Source: Gemmatimonadota bacterium (lineage in GTDB: Bacteria > Gemmatimonadota > Gemmatimonadetes > Gemmatimonadales > GWC2-71-9). Taken from it: 64,000 nt of DNA. A model generated the notes under the pieces. That model made no database searches, was not told where the DNA came from, and worked only from the letters and a program-made list of their open reading frames with translations. The first letter of the stretch is position 1. Each line of letters begins with the position of its first letter. The DNA lies in NCBI GenBank assembly GCA_009692115.1, contig SHZU01000004.1:202275-266274 (forward strand), written 5' to 3'. A program made the position numbers and the translations under genes. Of the stretch, positions 1 to 8,575 are shown piece after piece.

Positions 1-467
1 AGGACGGCCACCGAATCGGCGCCGTCCATGGCCGCAGGGTTGATCGACTCGAAATACAACCGGCCCTGGGCGTCAGCGGCCGGCATGAGCATCATCGGGA
101 TGCTCTTGGGGCCCACGAGGGACGCGAACGTAACCGGTCTGCGGACCGCCCCCTCGGGGCCAAGTTCCAAGAACCGCTGGTTCATCGGATCGTAAACGAA
201 CGTCCGTTCCCCCGGCATCGGGACTAACCCGACCGGCATCGCGTATTCACCCGGTCCGCTCCCGTTCCGGCCGATCGTCGTGACCGTGCCGGTGGTGAAA
301 TCCGCGATCTGGACCAGTTTTTCCTTGGCATCGACGACCACGACCCGGCCGTTTCGAAGTTCCCGCACCGAGGTGATCTGGGAAAACGGTTCGGCGAGGT
401 TTCGGTCCGGCTTGGTCAGGGTCACGGGCGTCTGGAAGGCGACAACCGCAAGGAGGAGCTGGTTCAT
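1..467 (-). CDS. 6-bladed beta-propeller protein, partial (3' end outside window)
   Basis: The reverse strand is open from an ATG at 465-467 to the window edge, giving about 155 residues. The protein starts with a short hydrophobic stretch (MNQLLLAVVAF) that could be a signal peptide. It then shows propeller-type repeats, including GRVVVVDAKEKLVQI and the motif GRNGSGPGEY, which is typical of the 6-bladed propeller/NHL-like secreted family. This family is common in Gemmatimonadota and Bacteroidota and has no assigned reaction. The start lies only 9 bp from the divergent gluQRS start, so any promoter must overlap one of the two coding regions. No catalytic residues are visible; a ligand-binding or scaffold role is only an inference. 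Confidence 0.7.
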   Translation of the reverse strand, partial: MNQLLLAVVAFQTPVTLTKPDRNLAEPFSQITSVRELRNGRVVVVDAKEKLVQIADFTTGTVTTIGRNGSGPGEYAMPVGLVPMPGERTFVYDPMNQRFLELGPEGAVRRPVTFASLVGPKSIPMMLMPAADAQGRLYFESINPAAMDGADSVAV

Positions 468-476
468 GGCGGAAAG

Positions 477-1424
477 ATGGCAACGCCGGGCTATGTTGTG
501 CCAATGCGGCCCGATCTCCGTTCCGTTGCCGGGACTCCGACGACCCGGTTTGCCCCGAGTCCGACCGGGCCCCTCCACATCGGACACGTCGCCAACGCCG
601 TCTGGACCTGGGGCGTGGCGGCATCCACTGGCGGCCGCGTCGTGCTTCGGCTCGAGGATCACGATCGGGGCCGGTGCCGGCCCGAGTACGAGGCGGCGAT
701 TCTTCGCGACCTTGAGTGGCTCGGCCTCGAGCCCGACGAGGTGTCGGCACGGTCGCTCCGCGCGGGACCGTCGCCCTACCGGCAAAGCGACAACCCGGAG
801 CGGTATCAAGAAGCCCTCGACCGAATCAGCCGGACAGCTTCAGTGTTCCATTGCGACTGCTCCCGAAAAACCATCGCGGAAACGTTAGGCGCGGACGGGT
901 TCGGTGACGGCGAGGAACTCCGCTATCCCGGCACCTGCCGTGCCAAGGGCCTCGGCCCCGGCCCCGGACGCGGCGTGCGAGTGCTGGTGCCGGACCAGGA
1001 GGTGATCTGGCAGGATCTGAGCTTGGGCCGGATTGCGCAGCGGCCGTCCCACCAGTGCGGCGATTTCCTGCTCAAAGACCCGCACGGCAACTGGACCTAT
1101 CAATTTGCCGTGGTGGTCGATGACCTGGAGCACGGGATCGACCTCGTCATTCGGGGCGACGATCTCCTGGCCTCCACCGGGCGCCAAATCATGCTGGCGG
1201 CGTGGCTCGGCCGCCCGGTCCCACCGGCGTTTCTGCACCATCGGCTGATTCGGGATGATGCCGGCGCCAAGTTGAGCAAACGCGACGGCGCGCCCGCGCT
1301 GGCCACGCTGCGGGCCGCGGGGCAGTCGGCGGAGGCGGTGCTTGGGATGGCGGCTCAGTTGACCGGGCTTCAAGAAACCCCGGCCCCGATCGGAGCGCGG
1401 GCACTCGGCCGTCTGTTCCGTTAG
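477..1424 (+). CDS. gluQRS: Glutamyl-Q tRNA(Asp) synthetase
   Basis: This 315-residue class I aminoacyl-tRNA synthetase paralogue glutamylates queuosine at position 34 of tRNA(Asp). The nucleotide-binding motif HIGH is at residues 34-37 within FAPSPTGPLHIGH, and the KMSKS equivalent KLSKR is at 265-269. Zinc ligands characteristic of GluQ-RS are present: C126, C128, Y150 and C154. The protein ends soon after KLSKR and lacks the anticodon-binding domain of full GltX, which separates it from glutamyl-tRNA synthetase. A second in-frame ATG at 504 is an alternative start; neither has a clear Shine-Dalgarno. The stop overlaps the convergent MFS gene by 4 bp. Confidence 0.92.
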   Translation: MATPGYVVPMRPDLRSVAGTPTTRFAPSPTGPLHIGHVANAVWTWGVAASTGGRVVLRLEDHDRGRCRPEYEAAILRDLEWLGLEPDEVSARSLRAGPSPYRQSDNPERYQEALDRISRTASVFHCDCSRKTIAETLGADGFGDGEELRYPGTCRAKGLGPGPGRGVRVLVPDQEVIWQDLSLGRIAQRPSHQCGDFLLKDPHGNWTYQFAVVVDDLEHGIDLVIRGDDLLASTGRQIMLAAWLGRPVPPAFLHHRLIRDDAGAKLSKRDGAPALATLRAAGQSAEAVLGMAAQLTGLQETPAPIGARALGRLFR

Positions 1425-2644
1425 GCGCCTGCCTCGGTCAGCCGGTCGAGGGTGCGAAGCTCCGGCCACGCCATCCCAACCGCCGTCACCACGCCGATCA
1501 CCCCGACACCGCCCGCCACCACGGCTCCCACTGGCCCGATCCAGCTCGCCAGCATCCCGGATTCGGCTTCGCCGAGTTCATTCGACATCCCGATGAACAG
1601 GCTGTTGACCGCCGAGACCCGCCCTCGCAACTCATCGGGCGTGTGGAGTTGGGTCAGGGCCAGCCGGATGATCACGCTGATCGCGTCGAATCCCCCGGCC
1701 AGGAACAGCATCGCGATCGAGAGGAGATAGTTCTGCGACAGGCCGAAGACGATGATGGCGACCCCGAACCCCGCCACCGAGGCCAGCAACGTCCGCCCGG
1801 CCCGCTTGAACGGAGGCTGGTGAGCGAGTCTGACCGAGACCAACACGGCCCCGAACGACTGGGCGGCCCGAAGCCAGCCGAGCCCGACGGGTCCGACCAG
1901 GAGAATCTCCTTGGCGAACACCGGAAGGAGCGCGATGACCCCGCCGAGCAGTACGGCGAACAGATCGAGCGACATGGCCGCCAGCAACATCGGCGAACGG
2001 CGGACGAAGCGGACCCCTTCGAGGAACCCCCGTCCCGAGACCCGGGGGCCGCCGGGCGCCCGGGCCGGAATCTCGATTTGGGTCACCAGCGCCATGAAGA
2101 CCAACGCGGCGCCCGCGCACAGGGCGTAGACCGCGCCGGGCCCGGCCCAGTGAATGATGAAGCCGCCCAGGGCCGGTCCGATCATGTCGGCGCCCTGCCA
2201 GCCCCCGCTGTTCCACGCCACTGCGTTCTGGAACGCGCCTAACGGCACCAAGTTCGGCATGATGGCTTGTTTGGCGGGAAGCTGGAAGGTCCGCCCCGCT
2301 CCATACAGCACCAGCAGCCCGTAGTACACCTCGATCGGCGCCTCGGCCCGCGATGCCAGCCACAGCCCCAATGCCGCGAGCCCGATCGCGGCCTCCGCCA
2401 GGATCAAGAGCCGGCGGCGATCGGACGAATCGGCCAATTGCCCGGCGGGCAAGATCAAGATGATCAACGGCAGAACCTGCGCCAGGCCGACCATGCCGAG
2501 TGCCCAGGCCGAACGGGTTCGTTCGTAGATCTCCCAACCGATCGTCACCGCCATCATCCCCTGGCCGAGCACCGCTAAGACGTGGCCCGCGACGAACCGG
2601 CGGAAGGCCGGGTACCGAAGCGCTTGGTAGGGGTCGTGACTCAT
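1421..2644 (-). CDS. MFS transporter (EntS-like / MFS_3)
   Basis: A 407-residue integral membrane protein with about twelve hydrophobic segments. It begins with the typical pattern of this MFS subfamily (ALRYPAFRRFVAGHVLA) and has a cytoplasmic-loop motif near LADSSDRRRLL. The closest recognisable group is the enterobactin-exporter-like family of drug or siderophore exporters; the substrate cannot be read from sequence. Its ATG overlaps the stop of the upstream lytic transglycosylase (ATGA at 2642-2646), so the two are probably translationally coupled. It ends inside the end of gluQRS on the other strand. Confidence 0.85.
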   Translation of the reverse strand: MSHDPYQALRYPAFRRFVAGHVLAVLGQGMMAVTIGWEIYERTRSAWALGMVGLAQVLPLIILILPAGQLADSSDRRRLLILAEAAIGLAALGLWLASRAEAPIEVYYGLLVLYGAGRTFQLPAKQAIMPNLVPLGAFQNAVAWNSGGWQGADMIGPALGGFIIHWAGPGAVYALCAGAALVFMALVTQIEIPARAPGGPRVSGRGFLEGVRFVRRSPMLLAAMSLDLFAVLLGGVIALLPVFAKEILLVGPVGLGWLRAAQSFGAVLVSVRLAHQPPFKRAGRTLLASVAGFGVAIIVFGLSQNYLLSIAMLFLAGGFDAISVIIRLALTQLHTPDELRGRVSAVNSLFIGMSNELGEAESGMLASWIGPVGAVVAGGVGVIGVVTAVGMAWPELRTLDRLTEAGA

Positions 2645-4869
2645 CAGCCGGCCTTCGGGTACAGCGCGTGATACATCGCGGTGTTCCGGAGGACTTTCTT
2701 GACGTAGTCCCGGGTTTCGGCAAACGGGATCCGCTCGACGAACACCTCAGGGTCCTGGTCGACCCCGCGAATCGACTGCCACCGCCTGACGCGATCGAGG
2801 CCGGCGTTGTAGGCCGCGAGCGCCCGCTCGGTCCAACCAAGGCGCTCCAGTGCATCGGCTAGGTGATCGATGCCGAAGTCGAGGTTTACGTCGGGCTGGT
2901 ACAGAAGGACCGGGTCCCACTCGGGGAGGGCGGCTTGACGGGCCAGTTCGGCCCCGACCGACGGCACCACTTGCATCAGACCACGGGCATCGGCCACCGA
3001 CCGAGCCTCCGGATCAAAGAGCGATTCCTGGCGAATGACGCCGGCGGCCAGCATCGGGTCGAGCCCGGCCTGCAACGCCTCGCTGCGGAGCAGCCGTTCG
3101 TACGGGAGCGGATAGAGGAGTCGGGCCACCGCTCGGCCGAGGCTCGCGCCCCGCTCGATGGCCCGCTCCGCCATTCGCATGGCCCGGGCATGCCATTCGG
3201 CGGCGGCGAGCGCCGTGGCCGTCGTCATCAACGGCCCTGGCTCGCCACCGGCAGCGGCCACGTAGGCGTCGAGTTCGAAGCGGGCCTCCACCTTGAGCCC
3301 CAATCGGCGAAGCAGGGCAACTCGGGCCAGGGCGTCTGGCTCGGCAACCGACTCGGTTGCCAAGTCCGGTTCGAAGCGCCGGAAGTCGGTGCCTAACCGC
3401 GCCGCCGCCCGCCACGCGTAGTAGCTGTCCCGTCCCCGCGAGGCCACCTGCCGCCACCGTTCGGCGGCGGCCGCCGTGTCGCCGCCGGCCACAAAGGCCC
3501 GCCCGGCCCAATAGAGCGAGCCGAGTGCCTCCGGGTTCGCCGGCGTCGCCGCGATCCGGTCAAACTCGGTGGTGGCGATACCGAAATCGCCATTCAGATA
3601 GGCGATCATCGCCGCTTGAAAAGCGCCGCGCCGCCCGAATGCCGTGCCGGGATACCGGGTCCCGGCCTCTCGGAAATAGATTCGCGCCGAGTCGTCGAGG
3701 CCCCGATCGGCCAGGAGATCGGCCGCGAGGAAGAGCGCCGATGCCGCGGGCTCCGAATCCTCCGGGAAGACCACCCACACCCGTTCGAGGGCCCGGACCA
3801 CCGAGCCGGGCTGGCCGGTGCGCACCATCATCCGGGCCCGCTGATAGGCCGCGTCGCCCTGAAGGTCCTTGCTGGTCACGCCGTCGAAGAGCGCCACTGC
3901 CTCCGGGCCGCGGTTGAGGCGGGCGAGCACGGTGGCGTAGGTGAAGCGATCCCGGTCGGTCCACAGGGTCCGGCCGGCGTCAAATCCCAGGGCGGCCCGC
4001 TCGAGGCGGTTGATCTGCGCCGCCCGGCGGGCGATCCGAAGCTCCTCGGCCGGCGTCTTGGACACGAATTCCCGGTCAAAGAGATCGAGGGCGTCCGAGG
4101 CATCGGCGGGCGAGGAGTCTCCGCCGAGTCCCTCGACCAACTCACGGCGGCCGGCCGCTCGGGCCGCGAGGTCGCCCCCGGACAGCTGGAGTCGGACGGC
4201 GGCCAAACGGGCCCCGAGGTCGGCGTACTGATTCGCGGCCCCCGACCAATCGCCGGCTCGGCTTCGGGCCAGGGCTTCGGTCCATCGAATTCGCCCTCGA
4301 GGGGCTGGTCCGGTCAGTGATCCCAACAGCACGCTTCGGCCGGCCGAATCGGTCGTGACGCCCGCGGCGCGGAGCAGCAGCCAGTCCTTGAGCGTCGGGA
4401 GTTCAGCGGCGGCGGCCCGATAGACGGCCGCGGCGGAATCGAGCTGGTCAAGGCGGTCGAGGGCCCGGGCCTGGGTCAGGAGGCGTTCACCGCGGTCGCC
4501 GGGCCCCGCGAGCGCGACCGCCCGTTCGCTTTGGATCAGCGCCGCGGCGGCGCGCCCTCGCTCGATTAGCGCTCGGCCCAGCAGGGCCCGGCCGGTGCCG
4601 CGCTCGAGTTGGTCGAGCCAGGGCTCGCCTTCGAGCAGCCGTTCAACCGTTTCCCAACCCTCCCAGCCGGCGGCGGCTCGGGCGGCTGCCAGCTTGACGG
4701 CCGGTTTGGAGGCCGCCTTGGTGAGGGGCGCGAGCATCCGGGTGGCTTGCCAGGGCCGGCCGAGGTCGGTGGCGCGAGTGGCCGCCGCCAGGATGGAGTC
4801 GGTGAAGCCGGTCTGGTCGCGCCCGGCTTGGGCGGACAGGGCAAGGAGAGTAGCAATGAAAAGCCGCAC
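2644..4869 (-). CDS. Soluble lytic murein transglycosylase with TPR-like superhelix
   Basis: This 741-residue exported enzyme cleaves the MurNAc-GlcNAc bond of peptidoglycan with 1,6-anhydro formation. A signal peptide occupies the first 15-20 residues. A long alanine-rich helical (TPR/Slt70 U-domain-like) region follows to about residue 580, and the SLT lysozyme-like domain is at the C-terminus. The SLT signature GVIRQESLFDPEARS holds the catalytic glutamate E615, followed by GLMQVVPS and ALAAYNAG. Overall architecture and length resemble Slt70. It is coupled to the following MFS gene by an ATGA overlap. Confidence 0.9.
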   Translation of the reverse strand: MRLFIATLLALSAQAGRDQTGFTDSILAAATRATDLGRPWQATRMLAPLTKAASKPAVKLAAARAAAGWEGWETVERLLEGEPWLDQLERGTGRALLGRALIERGRAAAALIQSERAVALAGPGDRGERLLTQARALDRLDQLDSAAAVYRAAAAELPTLKDWLLLRAAGVTTDSAGRSVLLGSLTGPAPRGRIRWTEALARSRAGDWSGAANQYADLGARLAAVRLQLSGGDLAARAAGRRELVEGLGGDSSPADASDALDLFDREFVSKTPAEELRIARRAAQINRLERAALGFDAGRTLWTDRDRFTYATVLARLNRGPEAVALFDGVTSKDLQGDAAYQRARMMVRTGQPGSVVRALERVWVVFPEDSEPAASALFLAADLLADRGLDDSARIYFREAGTRYPGTAFGRRGAFQAAMIAYLNGDFGIATTEFDRIAATPANPEALGSLYWAGRAFVAGGDTAAAAERWRQVASRGRDSYYAWRAAARLGTDFRRFEPDLATESVAEPDALARVALLRRLGLKVEARFELDAYVAAAGGEPGPLMTTATALAAAEWHARAMRMAERAIERGASLGRAVARLLYPLPYERLLRSEALQAGLDPMLAAGVIRQESLFDPEARSVADARGLMQVVPSVGAELARQAALPEWDPVLLYQPDVNLDFGIDHLADALERLGWTERALAAYNAGLDRVRRWQSIRGVDQDPEVFVERIPFAETRDYVKKVLRNTAMYHALYPKAG

Positions 4870-4919
4870 CCCGTCAATCTAAGGGCGCGGCTCGATTCTG
4901 AGGGGTCCAGCGGCCGACG

Positions 4920-5099
4920 TTAGGCCGCCTGGGGTTTCGCTTTGGGCCTCGGTACCGGCTGGCGCCGGAGGAACACCGTACCGTTGCTCGGTCCCGGAGG
5001 CCGGGTGGTGCGCGGGAGGATCACCCGCCCGACCGACTTGCCGTGACTGTCGAACACTTCGTAGCCTTCGAATCGGTCGCGTCGCTTGGTATCCGCCAT
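4920..5099 (-). CDS. Small conserved-type protein, 59 residues, unknown function
   Basis: The preferred start is the ATG at 5097-5099 (MADTKRRDRFEGYEVFDSHG), preceded by AGGGA. An upstream extension would translate the dispersed GCCGAGYG repeat and is rejected. The segment FEGYEVFDSHGKSVGRVILP recalls the first strands of a PRC-barrel, but the protein is too short to assign. The C-terminus is basic and proline-rich. It lies between the secreted protein gene (5197-5913) and the lytic transglycosylase on the same strand. The function is unknown and the existence of the gene is moderately supported. Confidence 0.5.
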   Translation of the reverse strand: MADTKRRDRFEGYEVFDSHGKSVGRVILPRTTRPPGPSNGTVFLRRQPVPRPKAKPQAA

Positions 5100-5162
5100 G
5101 GTCCCTGTCCGTGTGGTCGTTCGCATTCTTTGATGCGGCAGCTCCGGAAAGGGTTGCATTCT

Positions 5163-5186
5163 TCGGCACTCGGCACTCGGCGCTCG
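5163..5186. repeat. Dispersed GCCGAGYG short repeat, copy 1
   Basis: Three tandem heptamer-like units (reverse strand GCGCCGAG, TGCCGAG, TGCCGA) lie in the gap between two leftward genes. The same sequence recurs at 7418-7456, 13341-13362, 22320-22333 and 59970-60002. Confidence 0.75.
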
Positions 5187-5196
5187 ACTGGGGGCT

Positions 5197-5913
5197 CTAC
5201 TTTCGGCAATCGGAGACATCGACGCTGCCGATCTCGGGCACTAAGTCGGCCCGGGGCACGACCACCCAGCGGCCGCGGCGGAGGGCCAACTCCATGACTG
5301 AGACGTCGTCGCCGACCCAGGCCGGCGCGTTGTCGTCGCCGCGGTTCTCTTTAAACAGCGCATAGGTGGTGGAGTCGCCATCGGCCACGACGCCGATCAA
5401 GCGGCGGCGGGGCAGGGGGATGTCGTTCAAGTCCGTGGGGGCGGGACATCCGGCTTGCTCGTATTGCATCCGGACCTGCCAGCGGGGGTCGCGGCTTTCG
5501 AGCCAGCGGGCCGCGGCCTCATCCGACGTCAGGGCCCGGAGGGCCGTGGCCGAGGCGACCCGGGCAAATTCGTAGGGAGTCGGATCGGCAAACCGGCGCT
5601 GCTGCTCCCGCATCATCCGAATCTGATACTCGGCCGCCTCGCGGGGCATGTCGGGATTCCGCCGGAGCAGCTCCTCGACGCTGGGCTGCGGCCCTTCCTT
5701 GGGTTGGCGGCGGGCGCGGGTGATGAAATCCCGCCGAAAGCGATCGAACGAATCGAGGTCGAGGAAGCGTGCCGTTTCGGTCCAGAGCCTGGCGTTCCAG
5801 GCTTGGAGGAAACCGGTGGCGGCTTCGCGCGGCGAGGACTGGCCGGCGGCCGGGACGGGGGACAGGGCAACGAACGCGATCGACACGGCGGTGACCAACA
5901 GACGACCGTTCAT
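5197..5913 (-). CDS. Secreted protein of unknown function
   Basis: A 238-residue protein with a clear signal peptide (LLVTAVSIAFVALSPVPAAG) and a putative cleavage near residue 24. The mature part begins SSPREAATGFLQAWNARLW, which resembles the start of SnoaL/NTF2-like or DUF4440-type small-domain proteins. A charged helical stretch with several arginines follows (RRQPKEG, MMREQQRRF). Two cysteines (CPAP, and the C-terminal DCRK) could form a disulfide. No catalytic motif is seen and the family is not recognised. It is separated from the divergent quinone reductase gene by about 95 bp, which probably holds both promoters. Confidence 0.7.
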   Translation of the reverse strand: MNGRLLVTAVSIAFVALSPVPAAGQSSPREAATGFLQAWNARLWTETARFLDLDSFDRFRRDFITRARRQPKEGPQPSVEELLRRNPDMPREAAEYQIRMMREQQRRFADPTPYEFARVASATALRALTSDEAAARWLESRDPRWQVRMQYEQAGCPAPTDLNDIPLPRRRLIGVVADGDSTTYALFKENRGDDNAPAWVGDDVSVMELALRRGRWVVVPRADLVPEIGSVDVSDCRK

Positions 5914-6008
5914 GGTAACGGTACTCCTTCAAGGTCCCGCGACTCCGACGAAGCCAAAGGTAACTAAATTGGGGCGGCTTTTCCGACTTCCGACCGAACG
6001 AGGCGTCC

Positions 6009-7019
6009 ATGCGCGCAATGGTGACCGTGGCCCACGGGGACCGTTCCCAGTTAGTGCTCCGATCCGACTATCCCGATCCGGTACCGGGTCCTGATGAGGT
6101 GGTCCTCCGAGTGGCGGCCACCGCCATCAACTACCACGACGTCTTTACCCGCCGGGGAATGCCCGGGATCAAAATTCCGCTCCCAGTCATCGTCGGATCG
6201 GACATTGCCGGGGTTGTGGTTGGCGTGGGCTCGGGCGTCCCGGGCTGGAAGCCGGACGACCGGGTGCTGGTCGACCCGGTCATCCGCGATGGCAAGCACT
6301 TCGGCATGATCGGCGAGGTGTTGGACGGCGGCCGGGCCGAATACGTGAAGGTCCCGGCGAGCACCCTGATTCCGGTGCCCAACGAGGTGAGTCTCGAGCA
6401 CGCAGCGTCGTTGCCGTTGGCTTACGGTACCGCCTATCGGATGATGATCACCCGGGGCCGGGTCCAGGCCGGCGAGCGGGTCCTGGTGCTCGGCGCGAGC
6501 GGTGGGGTTGGCGTGGCGTGTGTCCAGTTGGCCAAGCAACTCGGCGCCGAGGTCATGGCGTGCGCCAGTTCCGCTTCGAAGCTCGACCGATTGAAGACGC
6601 TCGGCGCCGATCACGGGGTCAACTATAGCGAAACCAAGTTCGTCGACCGGGTTCGGGAGGTGTACGGCAAACCTCGGATTACCGGGGGCGGTGGTGTCGA
6701 TGTGGTGGTCAACTTCACGGGTGGCGATACCTGGCTTGAAACTCAGAAGTGCACCCGGGTCGGCGGCCGGATCCTCACCTGCGGAGCCACCGCCGGGTTC
6801 AATCTGGTTACCGACGCCAGGTATCTGTGGACCTACGAGCAGGAAATGATCGGTTCGAACGGCTGGACCGCCGCCGACCTGGTCGAGCTGATGAATCTGA
6901 TCCGCACGGGGCAGCTCATCCCCGCCATCGACAAGGTGCTCACGCTCGAGGAAACCGCCGAGGGCGAGCGAATGCTTGAAGACCGCGAAGTCTTCGGCAA
7001 GATTCTGATCAAGCCATGA
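6009..7019 (+). CDS. Zinc-independent MDR-family oxidoreductase (quinone oxidoreductase-like)
   Basis: A 336-residue medium-chain dehydrogenase/reductase. The N-terminal GroES-like domain (AATAINYHDVFTRRG) is followed by a Rossmann fold with the NAD(P)H-binding motif GASGGVGVACVQLAKQLGA. The structural-zinc cysteines of classical alcohol dehydrogenases are absent, which points to the quinone oxidoreductase/crotonyl-CoA reductase side of the superfamily. The stop codon overlaps the ATG of the acyl-CoA ligase (ATGA at 7016-7019), so the two are translationally coupled and may act on the same CoA-linked or unsaturated substrate. The exact substrate is not determinable. Confidence 0.85.
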   Translation: MRAMVTVAHGDRSQLVLRSDYPDPVPGPDEVVLRVAATAINYHDVFTRRGMPGIKIPLPVIVGSDIAGVVVGVGSGVPGWKPDDRVLVDPVIRDGKHFGMIGEVLDGGRAEYVKVPASTLIPVPNEVSLEHAASLPLAYGTAYRMMITRGRVQAGERVLVLGASGGVGVACVQLAKQLGAEVMACASSASKLDRLKTLGADHGVNYSETKFVDRVREVYGKPRITGGGGVDVVVNFTGGDTWLETQKCTRVGGRILTCGATAGFNLVTDARYLWTYEQEMIGSNGWTAADLVELMNLIRTGQLIPAIDKVLTLEETAEGERMLEDREVFGKILIKP

Positions 7020-8506
7020 TCGACCGCACCAACCTCGGCGACATCCTCCCCCGGGAGACCCCGGAGCACCCGCTCTTCATCGACCTCCGGATCCCCGGTC
7101 AGCCGAGAGTTTGGAGGACCGACGAGTTTGACCGCGCCGTCGACGCCGTCGCCCATGGCCTGGTGCGCCGGGGCTTCGCACCTGGGGCCCGGATCGGTAT
7201 TCTGGCCGCGAACCGGGCCGAGTTCATGATCGCCTATTTCGGCACGATGCGGGCCGGCATGGTCAGTGTCCCGATCAACTTCAAGCTGCCGAAGGACACG
7301 ATCGAATACATTGTCCAAGACGCCGCCCTCGCCGCCACCTTCGTCGACGCCGAGCGCCGGCCCCTGGTTCCCGCCCGCTGCCCGACCCTCGACCTCGACC
7401 ACCTCGACACCGCCCCGCCGCCGAGCGCCGAGCGCCGAGCACCGAGTGCCGAGCTCTCAAAAATCCTCTACACCTCGGGATCCACCGGTCGCCCGAAGGG
7501 GGTGCCGCTCCCGCACGCGGGTCAGATCTGGTCGGTGGCAAAGTACTTCGAGGGGACTGAGCACGGCCGCGCCGAAATTACCCTGGTGGTGGCGCCGACC
7601 TACCACAAGAACGGCCTCTTCTTTTCGATGATGGCGTTGGCCAACCAGATGACGGTCCTGTCGCTCCCGAAGTTCGACGCCCGGAGTTTTCTTGAAACTG
7701 TCGCCAAGTACCGTTGCACGCTGCTGACCGGCATCCCGACGATGTTCGCGCTGATTGCCCGGGAACATGACCTGATCGCGTCGCTCGATTTTTCGTCGGT
7801 CCGCTTGGTGACCATCGGGTCGGCGCCGTTGACCGATGCCTTGGTGGCCCGGGTCAACTCGATCTTCCCGAACGCCGAAGTTCGGAACGGCTACGGAACG
7901 ACCGAGGCTGGCCCGATCGCATTCGGCCCGCACCCCAAGGGGCTGCCGCGGCCCTCCTTGGCTCTTGGCTATCCCTTTGCCGAGATCGAGTGGCGGCTGG
8001 TCGACGGACCGTCACGCAGCGAGGGCGTGCTCGAACTGAAGACCCCGGCGCTAATGCCTGGGTATCTCAATCTGCCGGAGGCCACCGCAGAAAAACTCCG
8101 GGACGGATGGTACTCAACCGGCGATGTCATGCGTCACGACGCCGAGGGGTTTTTCTACTTCGTGAGCCGGGCCGACGACATGTTCATCTGCGGCGGCGAA
8201 AATATCTTTCCAGGCGAAGTGGAGAAACTGCTGGAACGGCATCCGGCGGTGGCCCAAGCGTCAGTGGTGCCGGTTCCGGACGAAATCAAAGGGCAAATTC
8301 CGGTGGCGTTCGTCGTCAAGACGCCGGGCACCGCGCCGACGGAGGCCGAACTCAAGGCCTTTACCCTCGAATTCGGGCCGGCCTTCGCTCATCCGAGGTT
8401 CGTGGTTTTCGTCGAACTGATTCCGGTGGCTGGAACCCACAAAGTCGACCGGCGCGTGCTGGTCGAACGGGCCACCACCGAGGCCAGGTTGCGCGGCCGG
8501 GTCTGA
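7016..8506 (+). CDS. AMP-dependent acyl-CoA synthetase/ligase
   Basis: A 496-residue adenylate-forming enzyme that activates a carboxylic acid with ATP and transfers it to CoA. Motifs in order are the P-loop YTSGSTGRPKG (152-162), the A5 motif GYGTTEAGP, the A7 motif YSTGDVMRHD, the hinge FVSRADDMFICGGENIFPG, and the C-terminal lysine loop THKVDRRVL with the adenylation lysine. Residues about 135-147 (PPSAERRAPSAEL) are encoded by a copy of the dispersed GCCGAGYG repeat inserted in frame just before the P-loop strand. It is coupled to the MDR gene upstream. The acid substrate is unknown. Confidence 0.9.
   Translation: MIDRTNLGDILPRETPEHPLFIDLRIPGQPRVWRTDEFDRAVDAVAHGLVRRGFAPGARIGILAANRAEFMIAYFGTMRAGMVSVPINFKLPKDTIEYIVQDAALAATFVDAERRPLVPARCPTLDLDHLDTAPPPSAERRAPSAELSKILYTSGSTGRPKGVPLPHAGQIWSVAKYFEGTEHGRAEITLVVAPTYHKNGLFFSMMALANQMTVLSLPKFDARSFLETVAKYRCTLLTGIPTMFALIAREHDLIASLDFSSVRLVTIGSAPLTDALVARVNSIFPNAEVRNGYGTTEAGPIAFGPHPKGLPRPSLALGYPFAEIEWRLVDGPSRSEGVLELKTPALMPGYLNLPEATAEKLRDGWYSTGDVMRHDAEGFFYFVSRADDMFICGGENIFPGEVEKLLERHPAVAQASVVPVPDEIKGQIPVAFVVKTPGTAPTEAELKAFTLEFGPAFAHPRFVVFVELIPVAGTHKVDRRVLVERATTEARLRGRV
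7418..7456. repeat. Dispersed GCCGAGYG repeat, copy 2, inside acyl-CoA ligase gene
   Basis: About five tandem units of GCCGAGCG/GCCGAGTG type are read in frame as Pro-Ser-Ala-Glu-Arg-like residues. The flanking protein sequence is conserved ligase, so the repeat lengthens a surface loop rather than breaking the gene. Confidence 0.75.
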
Positions 8507-8575
8507 TCGTTTGCGCCGTCGCGCCGGACGCGGTAACCTACCCGGGTTCGGCCCCACTTCTGCAGGAGGTGCCCC

